From NCBI GenBank assembly GCA_947095585.1, contig OX352765.1, positions 86,822,965-86,886,964 on the forward strand: a stretch of DNA of 64,000 nucleotides, in the 5' to 3' direction. Of this stretch, positions 1-10,578 are shown one piece after another. The first letter of the stretch is position 1. Each line of letters opens with the position of its first letter. Origin of the DNA: Nephrocerus scutellatus. Its lineage: Eukaryota; Arthropoda; Insecta; Diptera; Pipunculidae. A model generated the notes under the pieces. That model worked only from the letters and a program-made list of their open reading frames with translations. It ran no database searches and was not told the DNA's origin. A program made the translations under genes and the position numbers.

Positions 1-3000
1 ACGAAGTTTCAGGCTCAACTGCTGATGTTTCTAAGGACGTGTAATGATCTGTATCTTCTGTTACTGTGGTTAAGTCATCAGAGGTCGTTGAAGAAGTATT
101 AGTCTCCATTGTGGATGTTGACGTGAAATGTTCTGTTTCTTCTGTTATCGTGGATGTTTCTGAAAACGTGGAATTTTCCGTGTGTTCTGTTGTTGTATTT
201 AGATCGTCAGATGTTGTTGAAGAAGTATCAGGCTTCACTGTAGATGTTGACATGGAATGTTCTGTTTCTTCTGTTACTGTGGTTATGTCGTCAGAGGTTG
301 TTGAAGTAGTCACAGGCTCCACTGTCGATGTTGAAGTGGAATGTTCTGTTTCTTCTGTTACTGCTGTTAAGTCGTCAGAAGTTGTAGAAGAAGTATCAGG
401 CTCCACTGTCGATGATGAAGTGGAATGTTCTGTTTCTTCTGTTACTGTGGTTAGGTCGTCAGAGGTTGTAGAAGAAGTATCAGGCTCCACTGTGGATGTT
501 GACATGGAATGTTCTGTTTCTTCTGTTACTGTGGTTAGTTCATCAGAGATTGTTGAAGTAGTCTCAGGCTCCACTGTCGATGTTGAAGCGGAATGTTCTG
601 TTTCTTCTGTTACTGCTGTTAAGTCGTCAGAGGTTGTTGAAGTAGTCTTAGGCCCCACTGTCGATGTTGAAGTGGAATGTTTTGTTTCTTCTGTTACTGC
701 TGTTAAGTCGTCAGAGGTTGTAGAAGAAGTATCAGGCTCAACTGTCGATGTTGAAGTGGAGTGTTCTGTTTCTTCTGTTACTGTGGTTATGTCGTCAGAG
801 GTTGTTGAAGTAGTCTCAGGCTCCACTGTCGATGTTGAAGTGGAATGTTCTGCTTCTTCTGTTACTGCTGTTAAGTCGTCAGAGGTTGTAGAAGAAGTAT
901 CAGGCTCAACTGTCGATGTTGAAGTGGAATGTTCTGTTTCTTCTGTTACTGCTGTTAAGTCGTCAGAGGTTGTAGAAGAAGTATCAGGCTCAACTGTCGA
1001 TGTTGAAGTGAAATGTTCTGTTTCTTCCGTTACTGCTGTTAAGTCGTCAGAAGTTGTAGAAGAAGTATCAGGCTCCACTGTCGATGATGAAGTGGAATGT
1101 TCTGTTTCTTCTGTTACTGTGGTTAGGTCGTCAGAGGTTGTTGAAGTAGTCTCAGGCTCCACTGTCGATGTTGAAGTGGAATGTTCTGTTTCTTCTGTTA
1201 CTGCTGTTAAGTCGTCAGAGGTTGTAGAAGAAGTATCAGGCTCAACTGCCGATGTTGAAGTGGAATGTTCTGTTTCTTCTGTTACTGCTGTTAAGTCGTC
1301 AGAAGTTGTAGAAGAAGTATCAGGCTCCACTGTCGATGATGAAGTGGAATGTTCTGTTTCTTCTGTTACTGTGGTTAGGTCGTCAGAGGTTGTAGAAGAA
1401 GTATCAGGCTCCACTGTGGATGTTGACATGGAATGTTCTGTTTCTTCTGTTACTGTGGTTAGGTCGTCAGAGGTTGTTGAAGTAGTCTCAGGCTCCACTG
1501 TCGATGTTGAAGTGGAATGTTCTGTTTCTTCTGTTACTGCTGTTAAGTCGTCAGAGGTTGTAGAAGAAGTATCATGCTCAACTGTCGATGTTGAAGTGGA
1601 ATGTTCTGTTTCTTCTGTTACTGCTGTTGAGTCGTCAGAAGTTGTAGAAGAAGTATCAGGCTCCACTGTCAATGATGAAGTGGAATGTTCTGTTTCTTCT
1701 GTTACTGTGGTTAGGTCGTCAGAGGTTGTTGAAGTAGTCTCAGGCTCCACTGTCGATGTTGAAGTAGACTGTTCTGTTTCTTCTGTTACTGCTGTTAAGT
1801 CGTCAGAGGTTGTAGAAGAAGTATCAGGCTCCACTGTGGATGTTGACATGGAATGTTCTGTTTCTTCTGTTACTGTGGTTAGGTCGTCAGAGGTTGTTGA
1901 AGTAGTCTCAGGCTCCACTGTCGATGTTGAAGTGGAATGTTCTGTTTCTTTTGTTACTGCTGTTAAGTCGTCAGAGGTTGTAGAAGAAGTATCAGGCTCA
2001 ACTGTCGATGTTGAAGTGGAATGTTCTGTTTCTTCTGTTACTGTGGTTAGTTCATCAGAGATTGTTGAAGTAGTCTCAGGCTCCACTGTCGATGTTGAAG
2101 TGGAATGTTCTGTTTCTTCTGTTACTGCTGTTAAGTCGTCAGAGGTTGTAGAAGAAGTATCAGGCTCAACTGTCGATGTTGAAGTGGAATGTTCTGTTTC
2201 TTCTGTTACTGCTGTTAAGTCGTCAGAGGTTGTAGAAGAAGTATCAGGCTCAACTGTCGATGTTGAAGTGAAATATTCTGTTTCTTCCGTTACTGCTGTT
2301 AAGTCGTCAGAAGTTGTAGAAGAAGTATCAGGCTCCACTGTCGATGATGAAGTGGAATGTTCTGTTTCTTCTGTTAATGTGGTTAAGTCGTCAGAGGTTG
2401 TTGAAGTAGTCTCAGGCTCCACTGTCGATGTTGAAGTGGAATGTTCTGCTTCTTCTGTTACTGCTGTTAAGTCGTCAGAGGTTGTTGAAGTAGTCTCAGG
2501 CTCCACTGTCGATGTTGAAGTGGAATGTTCTGTTTCTTCTGTTACTGCTGTTAAGTCGTCAGAGGTTGTAGAAGAAGTATCAGGCTCAACTGTCGATGTT
2601 GATGTGGAATGTTCTGTTTCTTCTGTTACTGCTGTTAAGTCGTCAGAGGTTGTTGAAGAAGTATTAGGCTCCACTGTGGATGTTGACATGGAATGTTCTG
2701 TTTCTTCTGTTACTGTGGTTATGTCGTCAGAGGTTGTTGAAGTAGTCTCAGGCTCCACTGTCGATGTTGAAGTGGAATGTTCTGTTTCTTCTGTTACTGC
2801 TGTTAAGTCGTCAGAGGTTGTAGAAGAATTATCAGGCTCAACTGTCGATGTTGAAGTGGAATGTTCTGTTTCTTCTGTTACTGCTGTTAAGTCGTCAGAA
2901 GTTGTAGAAGAAGTATCAGGCTCCACTGTCGATGTTGATGTGGAATGTTCTGTTTCTTCTGTTACTGTGGTTATGTCGTCAGAGGTTGTTGAAGTAGTCT

Positions 3001-4010
3001 CAGGCTCCACTGTCGATGTTGAAGTGGAATGTTCTGTTTCTTCTGTTACTGTAGTTAGTTCGTCAGAGATTGTTGAAGAAGTATCAGGCTCCACTGTCGA
3101 TGTTGAAGTGGAATGTTCTGACTCTTCTGTTACTGCGGTTAAGTCGTCCGAGGTTGTAGAAGAAGTATCAGGCTCCACTGTCGATTTTGAAGAGGAATGT
3201 TCTGTTTCTTCTGTTACTGCGGTTAAGTCGTCCGAGGTTGTAGAAGAAGTATCAGGCTCCACTGTGGATGTTGACGTGGAATGTTCTGTATCTTCTGTTG
3301 TTGTGGTAGAGTCGTCAGATGTTGTTGATGAAATATCATGCTCTGCTGTCGATGTTGAAGTGGAATGTTTTGTTTCTTCTGTTACTGTGGTTAGGTCGTC
3401 AGAGGTTGTAGAAGAAGTATCAGGCTCCACTGTGGATGTTGACATGGAATGTTCTGTTTCTTCTGTTACTGTGGTTAGATCGTCAGAGGTTGTAGAAGAA
3501 GTATCAGGCTCCACTGTGGATGTTGACGTGGAATGTTCTGTATCTTCTGTTGTTGTGGTAGAGTCATCAGATGTTGTTGATGAAATATCATGCTCTGCTG
3601 TCGATGTTGAAGTGGAATGTTTTGTTTCTTCTGTTACTGTGGTTAGGTCGTCAGAGGTTGTAGAAAAAGTATCAGGCTCCACTGTGGATGTTGACATGGA
3701 ATGTTCTGTTTCTTCTGTTACTGTTGTTAGGTCGTCAGAGGTTGTTGAAGTAAAATCAAGCTCCACTGTGGATGATGACGTGGAATGTTCTGTATCTTCT
3801 GTTGTTGTGGTAGAGTCGTCAGATGTTGTTGATGAAATATCATGTTCCACTGTGAATATTTCTGAGGACGTGGACTGTTCTGTATCTTCTGTTACTGTGG
3901 TTGTTTCTAAGGAATGTTCTGTATCTTCTGTTATTGTGGTAGAGTCGTCAGATGTTGTTAAAGAAGTATCAGGCTCTATTGTGGATTTTTCTGAGGACAT
4001 GTCCTCAGAT
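1..4010 (-). repeat. 84-bp coding minisatellite (mucin repeat)
   Basis: About 47 tandem copies of an 84-bp unit encode the 28-residue mucin repeat of the minus-strand gene. Units differ by a few bases and recur as two or three alternating subtypes (for example GCT versus GTG after TCTGTTACT on the plus strand), which suggests higher-order duplication. Units nearest the CBM14 domains (about 3280-4000) are the most diverged. The repeat also keeps the opposite strand open for 4.1 kb. Confidence 0.93.
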
Positions 4011-4783
4011 GTTGCTGATGAAGATGCCATATTTGTCATCGTAGTGTATTCTGTCGTTAATGGAGCTAATGTTGAGTGTGATGTTTTGCATTTCGCAATA
4101 AATGGACTCTCGCAACGGTTAAACTCAACACTCCAATGCAAACCATACGGACAGGATAACTCATATGACCTTCCATGAGAACATTTCAAGAACTTCGTAC
4201 AATCCCCTGGATATGGCAAATGAATTATATTGTAAGGGTCATCATCTGGTGGGCAGTCTGGATTTATTGCTCCATTTTCAATTACCGATAAAGTATGATC
4301 GCATTTAGCTACATCCGGACTATCACAACGGTTATTCAAAATACTCCAGTGCAGTCCTTGAGCACAAGACATTTCATTAGCCTGGCCGTTGACACACTTG
4401 TAGTATTTGGAACAATCGTTGGGGTTTGCAAAATCTTGATCATTTACAGAACAATTGATTATATTTTCACCGGCACCGCTTTCACCTGATTGTGTATTCT
4501 CATTGGAATCAGAGATTTCCTCAGATGTGCACTTAGCAATAGCCGGATATTCACAGCGATTGTACGCTACACTCCAATGTAATCCCATCGGGCACGATTG
4601 CTGATAAGCGTATCCATAGGAGCAAATGTAAAATTTTCCACAATCACCAGGATATGGTAACAGTGTTGGTCTCATAGGATTATCATACAAGGAACACTGT
4701 GAAGTCTGAAAACGTATCTTATTCCTTGCTGACGTATTGACAATTGTCACTAAGCTGATTAAATAAAGACTGTAAAGCGTCAT
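1..4783 (-). CDS. Secreted peritrophin-mucin with three CBM14 domains (3' end beyond window)
   Basis: Read on the minus strand from ATG 4783 (good context, TTAAAATG), the frame is open with no stop to base 1, so at least 1,594 residues. Residues 1-19 (MTLYSLYLISLVTIVNTSA) are a signal peptide. Three CBM14/peritrophin-A domains follow at about 30-85, 111-161 and 177-232, each with six cysteines and the signatures PGDC-KFY-C and GLHWS. From about residue 235 the protein is a Ser/Thr/Glu/Asp mucin-like tail built of an 84-bp repeat (28 residues, e.g. TSTVEPDTSSTTSDDL), expected to be O-glycosylated. By family knowledge such proteins bind chitin in the peritrophic matrix or other chitin-lined surfaces; the tissue is inference. 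No intron is needed between signal peptide and domains. It diverges from the multi-CBM14 gene starting at 11629. Gene identity and C-terminus are unknown. Confidence 0.9.
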   Translation of the reverse strand, partial: MTLYSLYLISLVTIVNTSARNKIRFQTSQCSLYDNPMRPTLLPYPGDCGKFYICSYGYAYQQSCPMGLHWSVAYNRCEYPAIAKCTSEEISDSNENTQSGESGAGENIINCSVNDQDFANPNDCSKYYKCVNGQANEMSCAQGLHWSILNNRCDSPDVAKCDHTLSVIENGAINPDCPPDDDPYNIIHLPYPGDCTKFLKCSHGRSYELSCPYGLHWSVEFNRCESPFIAKCKTSHSTLAPLTTEYTTMTNMASSSATSEDMSSEKSTIEPDTSLTTSDDSTTITEDTEHSLETTTVTEDTEQSTSSEIFTVEHDISSTTSDDSTTTTEDTEHSTSSSTVELDFTSTTSDDLTTVTEETEHSMSTSTVEPDTFSTTSDDLTTVTEETKHSTSTSTAEHDISSTTSDDSTTTTEDTEHSTSTSTVEPDTSSTTSDDLTTVTEETEHSMSTSTVEPDTSSTTSDDLTTVTEETKHSTSTSTAEHDISSTTSDDSTTTTEDTEHSTSTSTVEPDTSSTTSDDLTAVTEETEHSSSKSTVEPDTSSTTSDDLTAVTEESEHSTSTSTVEPDTSSTISDELTTVTEETEHSTSTSTVEPETTSTTSDDITTVTEETEHSTSTSTVEPDTSSTTSDDLTAVTEETEHSTSTSTVEPDNSSTTSDDLTAVTEETEHSTSTSTVEPETTSTTSDDITTVTEETEHSMSTSTVEPNTSSTTSDDLTAVTEETEHSTSTSTVEPDTSSTTSDDLTAVTEETEHSTSTSTVEPETTSTTSDDLTAVTEEAEHSTSTSTVEPETTSTTSDDLTTLTEETEHSTSSSTVEPDTSSTTSDDLTAVTEETEYFTSTSTVEPDTSSTTSDDLTAVTEETEHSTSTSTVEPDTSSTTSDDLTAVTEETEHSTSTSTVEPETTSTISDELTTVTEETEHSTSTSTVEPDTSSTTSDDLTAVTKETEHSTSTSTVEPETTSTTSDDLTTVTEETEHSMSTSTVEPDTSSTTSDDLTAVTEETEQSTSTSTVEPETTSTTSDDLTTVTEETEHSTSSLTVEPDTSSTTSDDSTAVTEETEHSTSTSTVEHDTSSTTSDDLTAVTEETEHSTSTSTVEPETTSTTSDDLTTVTEETEHSMSTSTVEPDTSSTTSDDLTTVTEETEHSTSSSTVEPDTSSTTSDDLTAVTEETEHSTSTSAVEPDTSSTTSDDLTAVTEETEHSTSTSTVEPETTSTTSDDLTTVTEETEHSTSSSTVEPDTSSTTSDDLTAVTEETEHFTSTSTVEPDTSSTTSDDLTAVTEETEHSTSTSTVEPDTSSTTSDDLTAVTEEAEHSTSTSTVEPETTSTTSDDITTVTEETEHSTSTSTVEPDTSSTTSDDLTAVTEETKHSTSTSTVGPKTTSTTSDDLTAVTEETEHSASTSTVEPETTSTISDELTTVTEETEHSMSTSTVEPDTSSTTSDDLTTVTEETEHSTSSSTVEPDTSSTTSDDLTAVTEETEHSTSTSTVEPVTTSTTSDDITTVTEETEHSMSTSTVKPDTSSTTSDDLNTTTEHTENSTFSETSTITEETEHFTSTSTMETNTSSTTSDDLTTVTEDTDHYTSLETSAVEPETS

Positions 4784-4991
4784 TTTAAAAAGGTGTCCTT
4801 TGGCGCGAAATAAAAAGAATAATATGTTGTTCAAAATTGGTTTAAAACTTTTTACTCAACAAATTTACTTACTATGCATCGCAGAAAATATGAAATTATT
4901 CTTCAACCCCTACAGACTAAGAGTTTTAGACTCCCGCTTCGTTTCAACTGAAAACTTTTTCAGTCGTATCTTGCCTATTTATTGACAAACT

Positions 4992-4998
4992 TTATATA
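4992..4998 (-). promoter_or_regulatory. Candidate TATA box of the peritrophin-mucin gene
   Basis: TATATAA on the minus strand lies about 210 bases upstream of the ATG at 4783. No good initiator is seen at the ideal spacing; a TCAGTT occurs about 50 bases downstream. Weak evidence based on motif and position only. Confidence 0.35.
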
Positions 4999-5639
4999 TT
5001 GAAACGAACTAATTAAAACGTGTCGAGTGTCAATGCAAATATTGCACCAGAATAAATAATAATCACAGCAAAACGATCGATCCTTCCCAACAACTAATTA
5101 AAATCACTTAAGATTCCAAAAAACAAACATATAATTATAAGGCTCCAATAAAAGAAAAGATTACTCTTTACTATCAACACCTACGTCAATTATTGATGCA
5201 CTTCAAAATCATCCGTTCATCAAAATTATACGTAATTTTGTATATTTTATATATATATATATATGTATGTGTTGGCACTCAACATTTTGCAGTTGTTTTG
5301 TTCGGGAAGGCGCCTTTGATTTCATTTTGATTTCATTCCGTTTTTCCGAGAAGTGGCTGTAATTTCCGGCAACAAATCAATAACTTGTTCTGAATATTGT
5401 GAACACACCTTAAAAATACTGTCATTTGCAGTGCAGACTTTATCTTTGTTAGTAGTCGCAAGCGCCTTGTTGGTACCTAAGAAAAATCATGATGTTCTAC
5501 AATAAAATATCTGCGATATGACGCAACGTACCCCGCATTGACCAATGATCAACATAATGACTACAATATGCAATTGCCCTAAGCCCTAAGAATAAGTTAC
5601 CATCAAAATAGACACTGTAGTCCGGTCCACCTCCGATCC
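4999..5639. other. AT-rich intergenic DNA with a (TA)n tract
   Basis: No coding signal is seen. A short (TA)n microsatellite sits at about 5250-5266. This is the distal upstream region of the minus-strand gene. Confidence 0.6.
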
Positions 5640-5840
5640 GAATCCCACAGAGGTAAAGAAACGATAGGAATCATACTTTCTCACATACGGGGCTAACATT
5701 TCTTCTTGAAGCCGGCAAGAGGTCAGAGTGTAAGTACTGATACGAACATTGTCTTATAAACCTGCCACTTGGAGGTCATGGTTTAATTCCTGGATTTGAA
5801 GAGTTTTGAAAGTCTGTAGTAAGCTTTATTGGCTGATAGC
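5640..5840 (-). mobile_element. RTE-like non-LTR retrotransposon fragment
   Basis: Decayed minus-strand match to the 3' part of the element better preserved at 35380-35830, sharing the stretches around 'cacatacggggc', 'aagtactg', 'gtcttata' and 'gaagagtttt'. No open frame remains. Confidence 0.6.
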
Positions 5841-6657
5841 CCAGATCGCAAAATTAAGAAAAACCAATCGCCCCGAGAAACAAAATCGCTCGATATTTAG
5901 TTTGGGACGCACCGTCCCCGCGTTTTCACGTGCGAGAAGAGGGAGTATGCGGGCGCGTTGAATACCAATTAAAACACAAACGTTTAATTGACTTTATGTG
6001 ATTATTATTAATTTATTATTATAAGTCAATAATATAAGGAGATTTGTGATGTGTGTGTTGTGTTCTTAGATTGCAACTGCCGCCCTTAGTAAACGTAGCA
6101 GTGGTCTTTTATAATATTTTGGATTGATCGTCCAACAAATATGATTGGTTGGTTGCGATCCACCAATGGAACGACATCATCGTGTGCATGAACAAGGGTT
6201 CAATACACAAATACAAGTGCAAGCATATATTCGTAGCACACAGTCGACCTGCGACATCTTTGTCCCTTCTGCAGTCGAGCCACTTAACGGTCGCCTTAGA
6301 ATTGCCCTCCTGCTGATATTACTATTTCGTAATATCTGCATTTACATTAACTGTATCGTATCGGCATTTGTGAGCTGCGTACTGTGCTTGAAAATCGAGA
6401 TGCATAAAGGATCACAGTGCCTTTATCGTATCTCGATCGGTTTCTTATTACCAACACCAGCCATCCGTACGTACTCTGCAGATTAGTGGTGGATGTGAAT
6501 TCGGAAATTCGGTACACGAATGTACCGGCAATGTGACAGGATGTGCCGATCGTAAAATAGGTAATTTATTGAAAGCATATGTTGGTAGAGTGAAGCAAGA
6601 CTGTGTGTGGTCAGGGGTGTAATGGTTGTGCCGGTCACAACAAGCTTAAGATATGCT
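5841..6657. other. Intergenic DNA, nothing recognised
   Basis: No convincing coding, RNA or repeat signal. A 113-codon open frame at 6145-6486 has no recognisable domain and is treated as chance. Confidence 0.5.
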
Positions 6658-6820
6658 GTGCCGTGACTCAAGTTGTTAGTGCATAGTACTACTGAGCGGG
6701 AAGTTCGAATTTCGCAATGAAGAAGAACGCCATGTTCCCACTTTTCGCGGCTGTCTGACAAACGTAGGAGAGAAATAACTGTCATGGGAAAACTTCTCAA
6801 GTCGCCTTTCGGTCATGGAG
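6658..6820 (+). mobile_element. Ancient tRNA-derived SINE relic
   Basis: This segment aligns along its length to the SINE copies at 7433, 28309 and 46665: a tRNA-like head (ccgtgactca ... ggaagttcgaat), then the conserved tails resembling 'tgacaaacgt', 'aataactgtca' and 'aaacttctcaa'. It is far more diverged than the other copies. Confidence 0.65.
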
Positions 6821-7432
6821 TTTCTCAAAACAGATAAGTGGATATTCCGGCGAAACCTTTTAAATAATTATGTTTACCTTATGTTAACAAAGCGGTAATA
6901 AGCACGCAGAAGCGAAAAGAGGTCAGCGACCTCTTCAAACACGAAGCTCTCTGCCATGTTAGGTCAACCAAGACAAAGCTTTTTGTTCAGGTTACTCGAT
7001 TGTGGAGCACTCTTCCAATAAAACTTAGAAGGATTGGAAATAGAAACAAATTAAAAACTGATCCTCACTTGGCTACTGAGTAAAATAATACAAAGTATCT
7101 CTTTAAATTCTTTCGTTAACGAATGTGGTCGCAGCCTATTATGCATTTATGTTTCTGTTAAAAGTTTGTGTATCACTAAATTAGTATGCTGATGATATTT
7201 CATAGCATTTTTAGAATCTCAATGACGCGTGCGTACATGAGTGAGTGTCAGGGGCCATTAGTACAGATTACATTACAGATAAACATTATTTTAAAAAACA
7301 TTACCCTTTCTCTCTCTATTTATTTTATCTTTTCTTATTTATTATTTTTTTTAATTACCAATTTATCATTCTTAATATTTGTTAAACCTTACAAATCTCT
7401 ATAAGACTCTCTTAATTTTATTTTGTAATTTA
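6821..7432. other. AT-rich intergenic DNA
   Basis: Nothing recognised. Short open frames here have no domain signature. Confidence 0.5.
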
Positions 7433-7711
7433 GCGCCGTGGCTCAGTGGAAACGCGCATGGCTACTGAGCAGGAGGTTCGTGGTTTGAATCCCAGTAACA
7501 TCAAAAGTATTTTTCACGGTGTCCCACCTCCCGTGAATGGGTGACAAGTGTTCCGAGAGTAAATAACTTGTCACGGAAAGCATCTCAATTCGCCGCTCGG
7601 AGCTTGCCTTAAATTGTAGGTCCCTTCCATTTGTGTCCAAAAATATAAATGCGCAACACAAATAGTCGTGAGAAGCTAGGCCTTGGACCGAATATTATTA
7701 TTATTATTATT
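7433..7711 (+). mobile_element. tRNA-derived SINE
   Basis: The head carries an RNA polymerase III A box (tggctcagtgg) and a slightly mutated B box (ggtttgaatcc), followed by a family-specific body and an (ATT)n tail. It lacks a stretch of about 17 bases just before the tail that the copies at 28309 and 46665 keep. Confidence 0.85.
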
Positions 7712-7732
7712 AAGTTGGTGTTTTGAATTAAT

Positions 7733-10010
7733 TAGAATTTAGAACTGCATACTTTTAGGCTGTAAGATTTGTTTGTAGGTGTGTTGTTGGGTCCACTAGC
7801 ATTGACCAAGGTTCTTATACCTTGACAATAGTTGGTGACAATGGTACCTAAACCAGTATCACCAATTAGACTTGCAACGTTTGTTAGTGTTACCCAGTGA
7901 ATGCGAAATAATGAACGGCGATATAAAGAAAACTCTTACGAACTTGTTAATTGAATGACAATTTATTTCATTTATTCAGAGCTTATATACTATGATTTCT
8001 TTTATCATAAGTATGCATTCGTTGAGTGCAGTGCTAGCATAGCCCAGACAACTCGAACGGTTGTTTTCCATGAAAAAGTGCTAAATTTAGAATTTCGGAA
8101 ACCGAATAACAAATGAATGCACACGTCAGTGGTGTGCACCGAACGTGGGAAAAGATAATAAAATAAAATGATAAAATATGATACTAGGAGTAATTCAGCA
8201 TTTTGCATATTGCATATCAGCATTGCACTGATCGTGAGAATGCAGATAACTACAAAGTATAACGTCAGCACATTGCACTGGTCGTGTGAAAAACTACAAA
8301 GATAATTCAACTTAGTAATAAGATAATATTTTGTTACCTTAAGAAATATGTGCATATATGTCTATTTTGAGTTTTTAGTTTTATTAATCTAAGTAAGGAA
8401 ATATACTACTCTAAGTATCAACGAGATTAATTAGATTATTTCAAAGATTAACGGACTAAAAGTTTAAATCATTATGTACTGGTCAAAATAGTAGTCAAAC
8501 AAAACAAACAACAAATCACAAAACATAAAGACAATTAAAGCTTCACCTGATGACAACATCGAGAGGAAAAACGTTGAATCAAGTATTGGCATCGGCTTTG
8601 GAGTATGAAGCAGCTAAAGCCAGTGTGTCTTCGAATTTTGTTGGGCTACGCAAGTTGGAAACGGAGGACATGACACAAATAGAAGCCCCCATTGATGAGA
8701 AGATCAGATAATCAAAGACTGGACGCTTCCAGAACGACAATAATTCAACATCTAGTTCCTGTCCAAAATGCTTTAGATGTCAGAAACCTGGACATTTTAT
8801 TCGGGATTGCAAGGAACTGAGCACTAGAAATATGATGGGACAGCCTGTGAATGGTGACAGTAATTTGAAAAGATAACAGCGGATAGATGCACAACATTCG
8901 AAGAATGTGGAGCGATCGTCGTCTTGTGCCAGAAAATGTTCAGTTGTTTCACGAATCAAGCAGATGAAAGATGATTTGACAAGAGAGCAGCTAAGGGAAG
9001 AACAAGAGTAGGATGATTAAATTGCTCCAGTACTTCTATGGATGGAGCAAAGAGAAAGACCACACTGGCACGAAATTTCAACAGCTAGTCCGATACTTAA
9101 AAGTTGCTGGGCTCAATGGCAGTCATTGAGATTGAACGATGGACTACTGGTAAAGCAATGGGAATCTGCCAATGGTCGGTGTACCAAATAGAACTGTAAA
9201 GAACAACGTCGTGAATGGTAATGATGGAATGAAAACACAGAACCAAATGCATGCGAACTACGAAAAATTTAGGAAATTTGGGTATACAATTCCAAGACAT
9301 GACAAGGGAAATTACAGAAAACACAGCATAGTTAGGAAGATCCCTACAAGAGGAACAACGACATATAAAACCCCAGATGTCGCGTCAACAGATTGACAAG
9401 ATACAATATTAGAGAGAGTGCTGAATCTGTTCGGGACGAACAGACTTACAGTGGGGGTTACGTTACGCAAAGTAGTTAGTTAGCTACTAACTAGCGCAGA
9501 TAATGAAAACCGAATCCCAAGATAAATCGCAATGAACATACTCGTCCAAAAATAGGCTCTAAAATAGAATTTTAATTGCATACTTTTGGGCGGTAAGATT
9601 AATTAGATTATTTCAAAGATTAACGGACCATAAGTTTAAATAATTATGTACTGGTAAAAAAAGTAGTCAAACTGGTTTTTCCGGTATGTATGTAGGTATA
9701 TGTTTATACATTTAGTATATTTTTAGAATATGACATTAGTTGTTAATAAGGTGTGGCAACTTCCATTATGTTATGTTCTGGTAATGTTCTGGTATTTTCT
9801 TGATATTTCTGTAAATAAGATTGGAAATTTCTGGAAATTTTTCCATAAGTATAAATAGAGGCGATTGGCCGAATTCGTTCAGTTCTTATTTGGAATTCAA
9901 TCGGAGCAGTTGAAGAGGTACCAGTTAAAGGAAAAATAGTGAAAGACAAGTATTGTTTCAATAAGTGTTTTTGTGTACTTAGAACAGCAACCAGAACCAG
10001 TGTAATTTTT
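7733..10010 (+). mobile_element. Ty3/gypsy-type LTR retrotransposon remnant
   Basis: Parts seen in order: repeated LTR-like blocks (7733-7768 similar to 9566-9600; 8430-8500 similar to 9599-9670); a gag zinc knuckle at about 8759-8815, C-X2-C-X4-H-X4-C (CFRCQKPGHFIRDC), after a frame beginning MTTSRGKTLNQVLASALEYE; then, directly behind, a piece resembling the linker before integrase (PHWHEISTASPILKSCWAQW) at about 9016-9190; and a second LTR-like region with a TATA box. The whole reverse transcriptase and RNase H region is missing, and in-frame stops break gag. Family assignment rests on these motifs. LTR boundaries are uncertain, because the left block contains about 660 bases absent from the right one. 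Confidence 0.65.
9850..9884 (+). promoter_or_regulatory. TATA plus initiator, probable LTR promoter
   Basis: TATAAATA at 9850 and an initiator TCAGTT at 9879-9884 place the +1 adenine 31 bases from the first T, an ideal core-promoter spacing. It lies downstream of the gypsy pol remnant, so an LTR promoter is most likely. A noncoding first exon of the gene starting at 11629 cannot be excluded. Confidence 0.5.
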
Positions 10011-10016
10011 TGTTAT

Positions 10017-10270
10017 TTTTAAATTCTCTATATTTACTTCACGTGACCGTGTGTTTGTTTGTTGGTCTGTTTGTCGTGGATTCTTGCGATCACTTTTGAA
10101 CCCACTTCACAAAGTCCGATTTCATTGAAATTTTGCACACTTGGATATCTCAGATGACAACACTTTTCGTTAAAATTTGGGGCCCCTGGAGCCTCGGGTT
10201 CGGGGAGCTCCCATACAAATATTTTACAAAATTTACCAGATTTTCTTCAATTTTTATACACATAAATATA
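10017..10270 (+). mobile_element. Helentron/DINE-1-like element, 5' part
   Basis: Starts with the family head 'taaattctctatatt', then 'cgtgaccgtgtg' with a short GTTT/GTCT microsatellite, then the core 'cttgcgatcac...acccacttc' and 'ggctcccatacaaat'. The 3' end is not seen. Confidence 0.7.
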
Positions 10271-10377
10271 TAAATTATGTATGGAATGAATTAATAATAA
10301 AAACTAAATATTAATATTGATTATTATTTATACTAATCAGCTTATTTTAGACTTTTTATTTTAAAAAAATTCTAACA

Positions 10378-10578
10378 TAAAAAATTAAGCCAATATTTCG
10401 GTGTTTCGGGCCATTATCAAGGCCTTTCCCAAAATATCAAATTACAAAAGAGAGTCTTATAAAGATTTATTGGTGACAAACGGTAAAGATAACGCGATTA
10501 TATGCAGTCATGTCCTTAGTCCTTAGTTATCAAGGCCTTGATAATAGTCCGAAAGACCGAAATATCGGCTTAATTTTT
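10378..10578. mobile_element. MITE-like element with long terminal inverted repeats
   Basis: About 200 bases flanked by inverted arms of about 48 bases (10378-10425 and 10530-10577). Both arms read aaaaattaagcc, then atatttcgg, then ttatcaaggcc on the matching strands, with a few differences. There is no coding capacity. The superfamily is not assigned. Confidence 0.65.

Noticed and set aside
1..4010. CRISPR-like regular repeat array
   Set aside because: Direct 84-bp repeats without unique spacers, coding, in eukaryotic DNA.
66..4178. 1,370-codon plus-strand open frame, Val/Ser/Glu-rich
   Set aside because: Antisense shadow of the minus-strand mucin repeat; the opposite strand has a signal peptide and CBM14 domains in a continuous frame.
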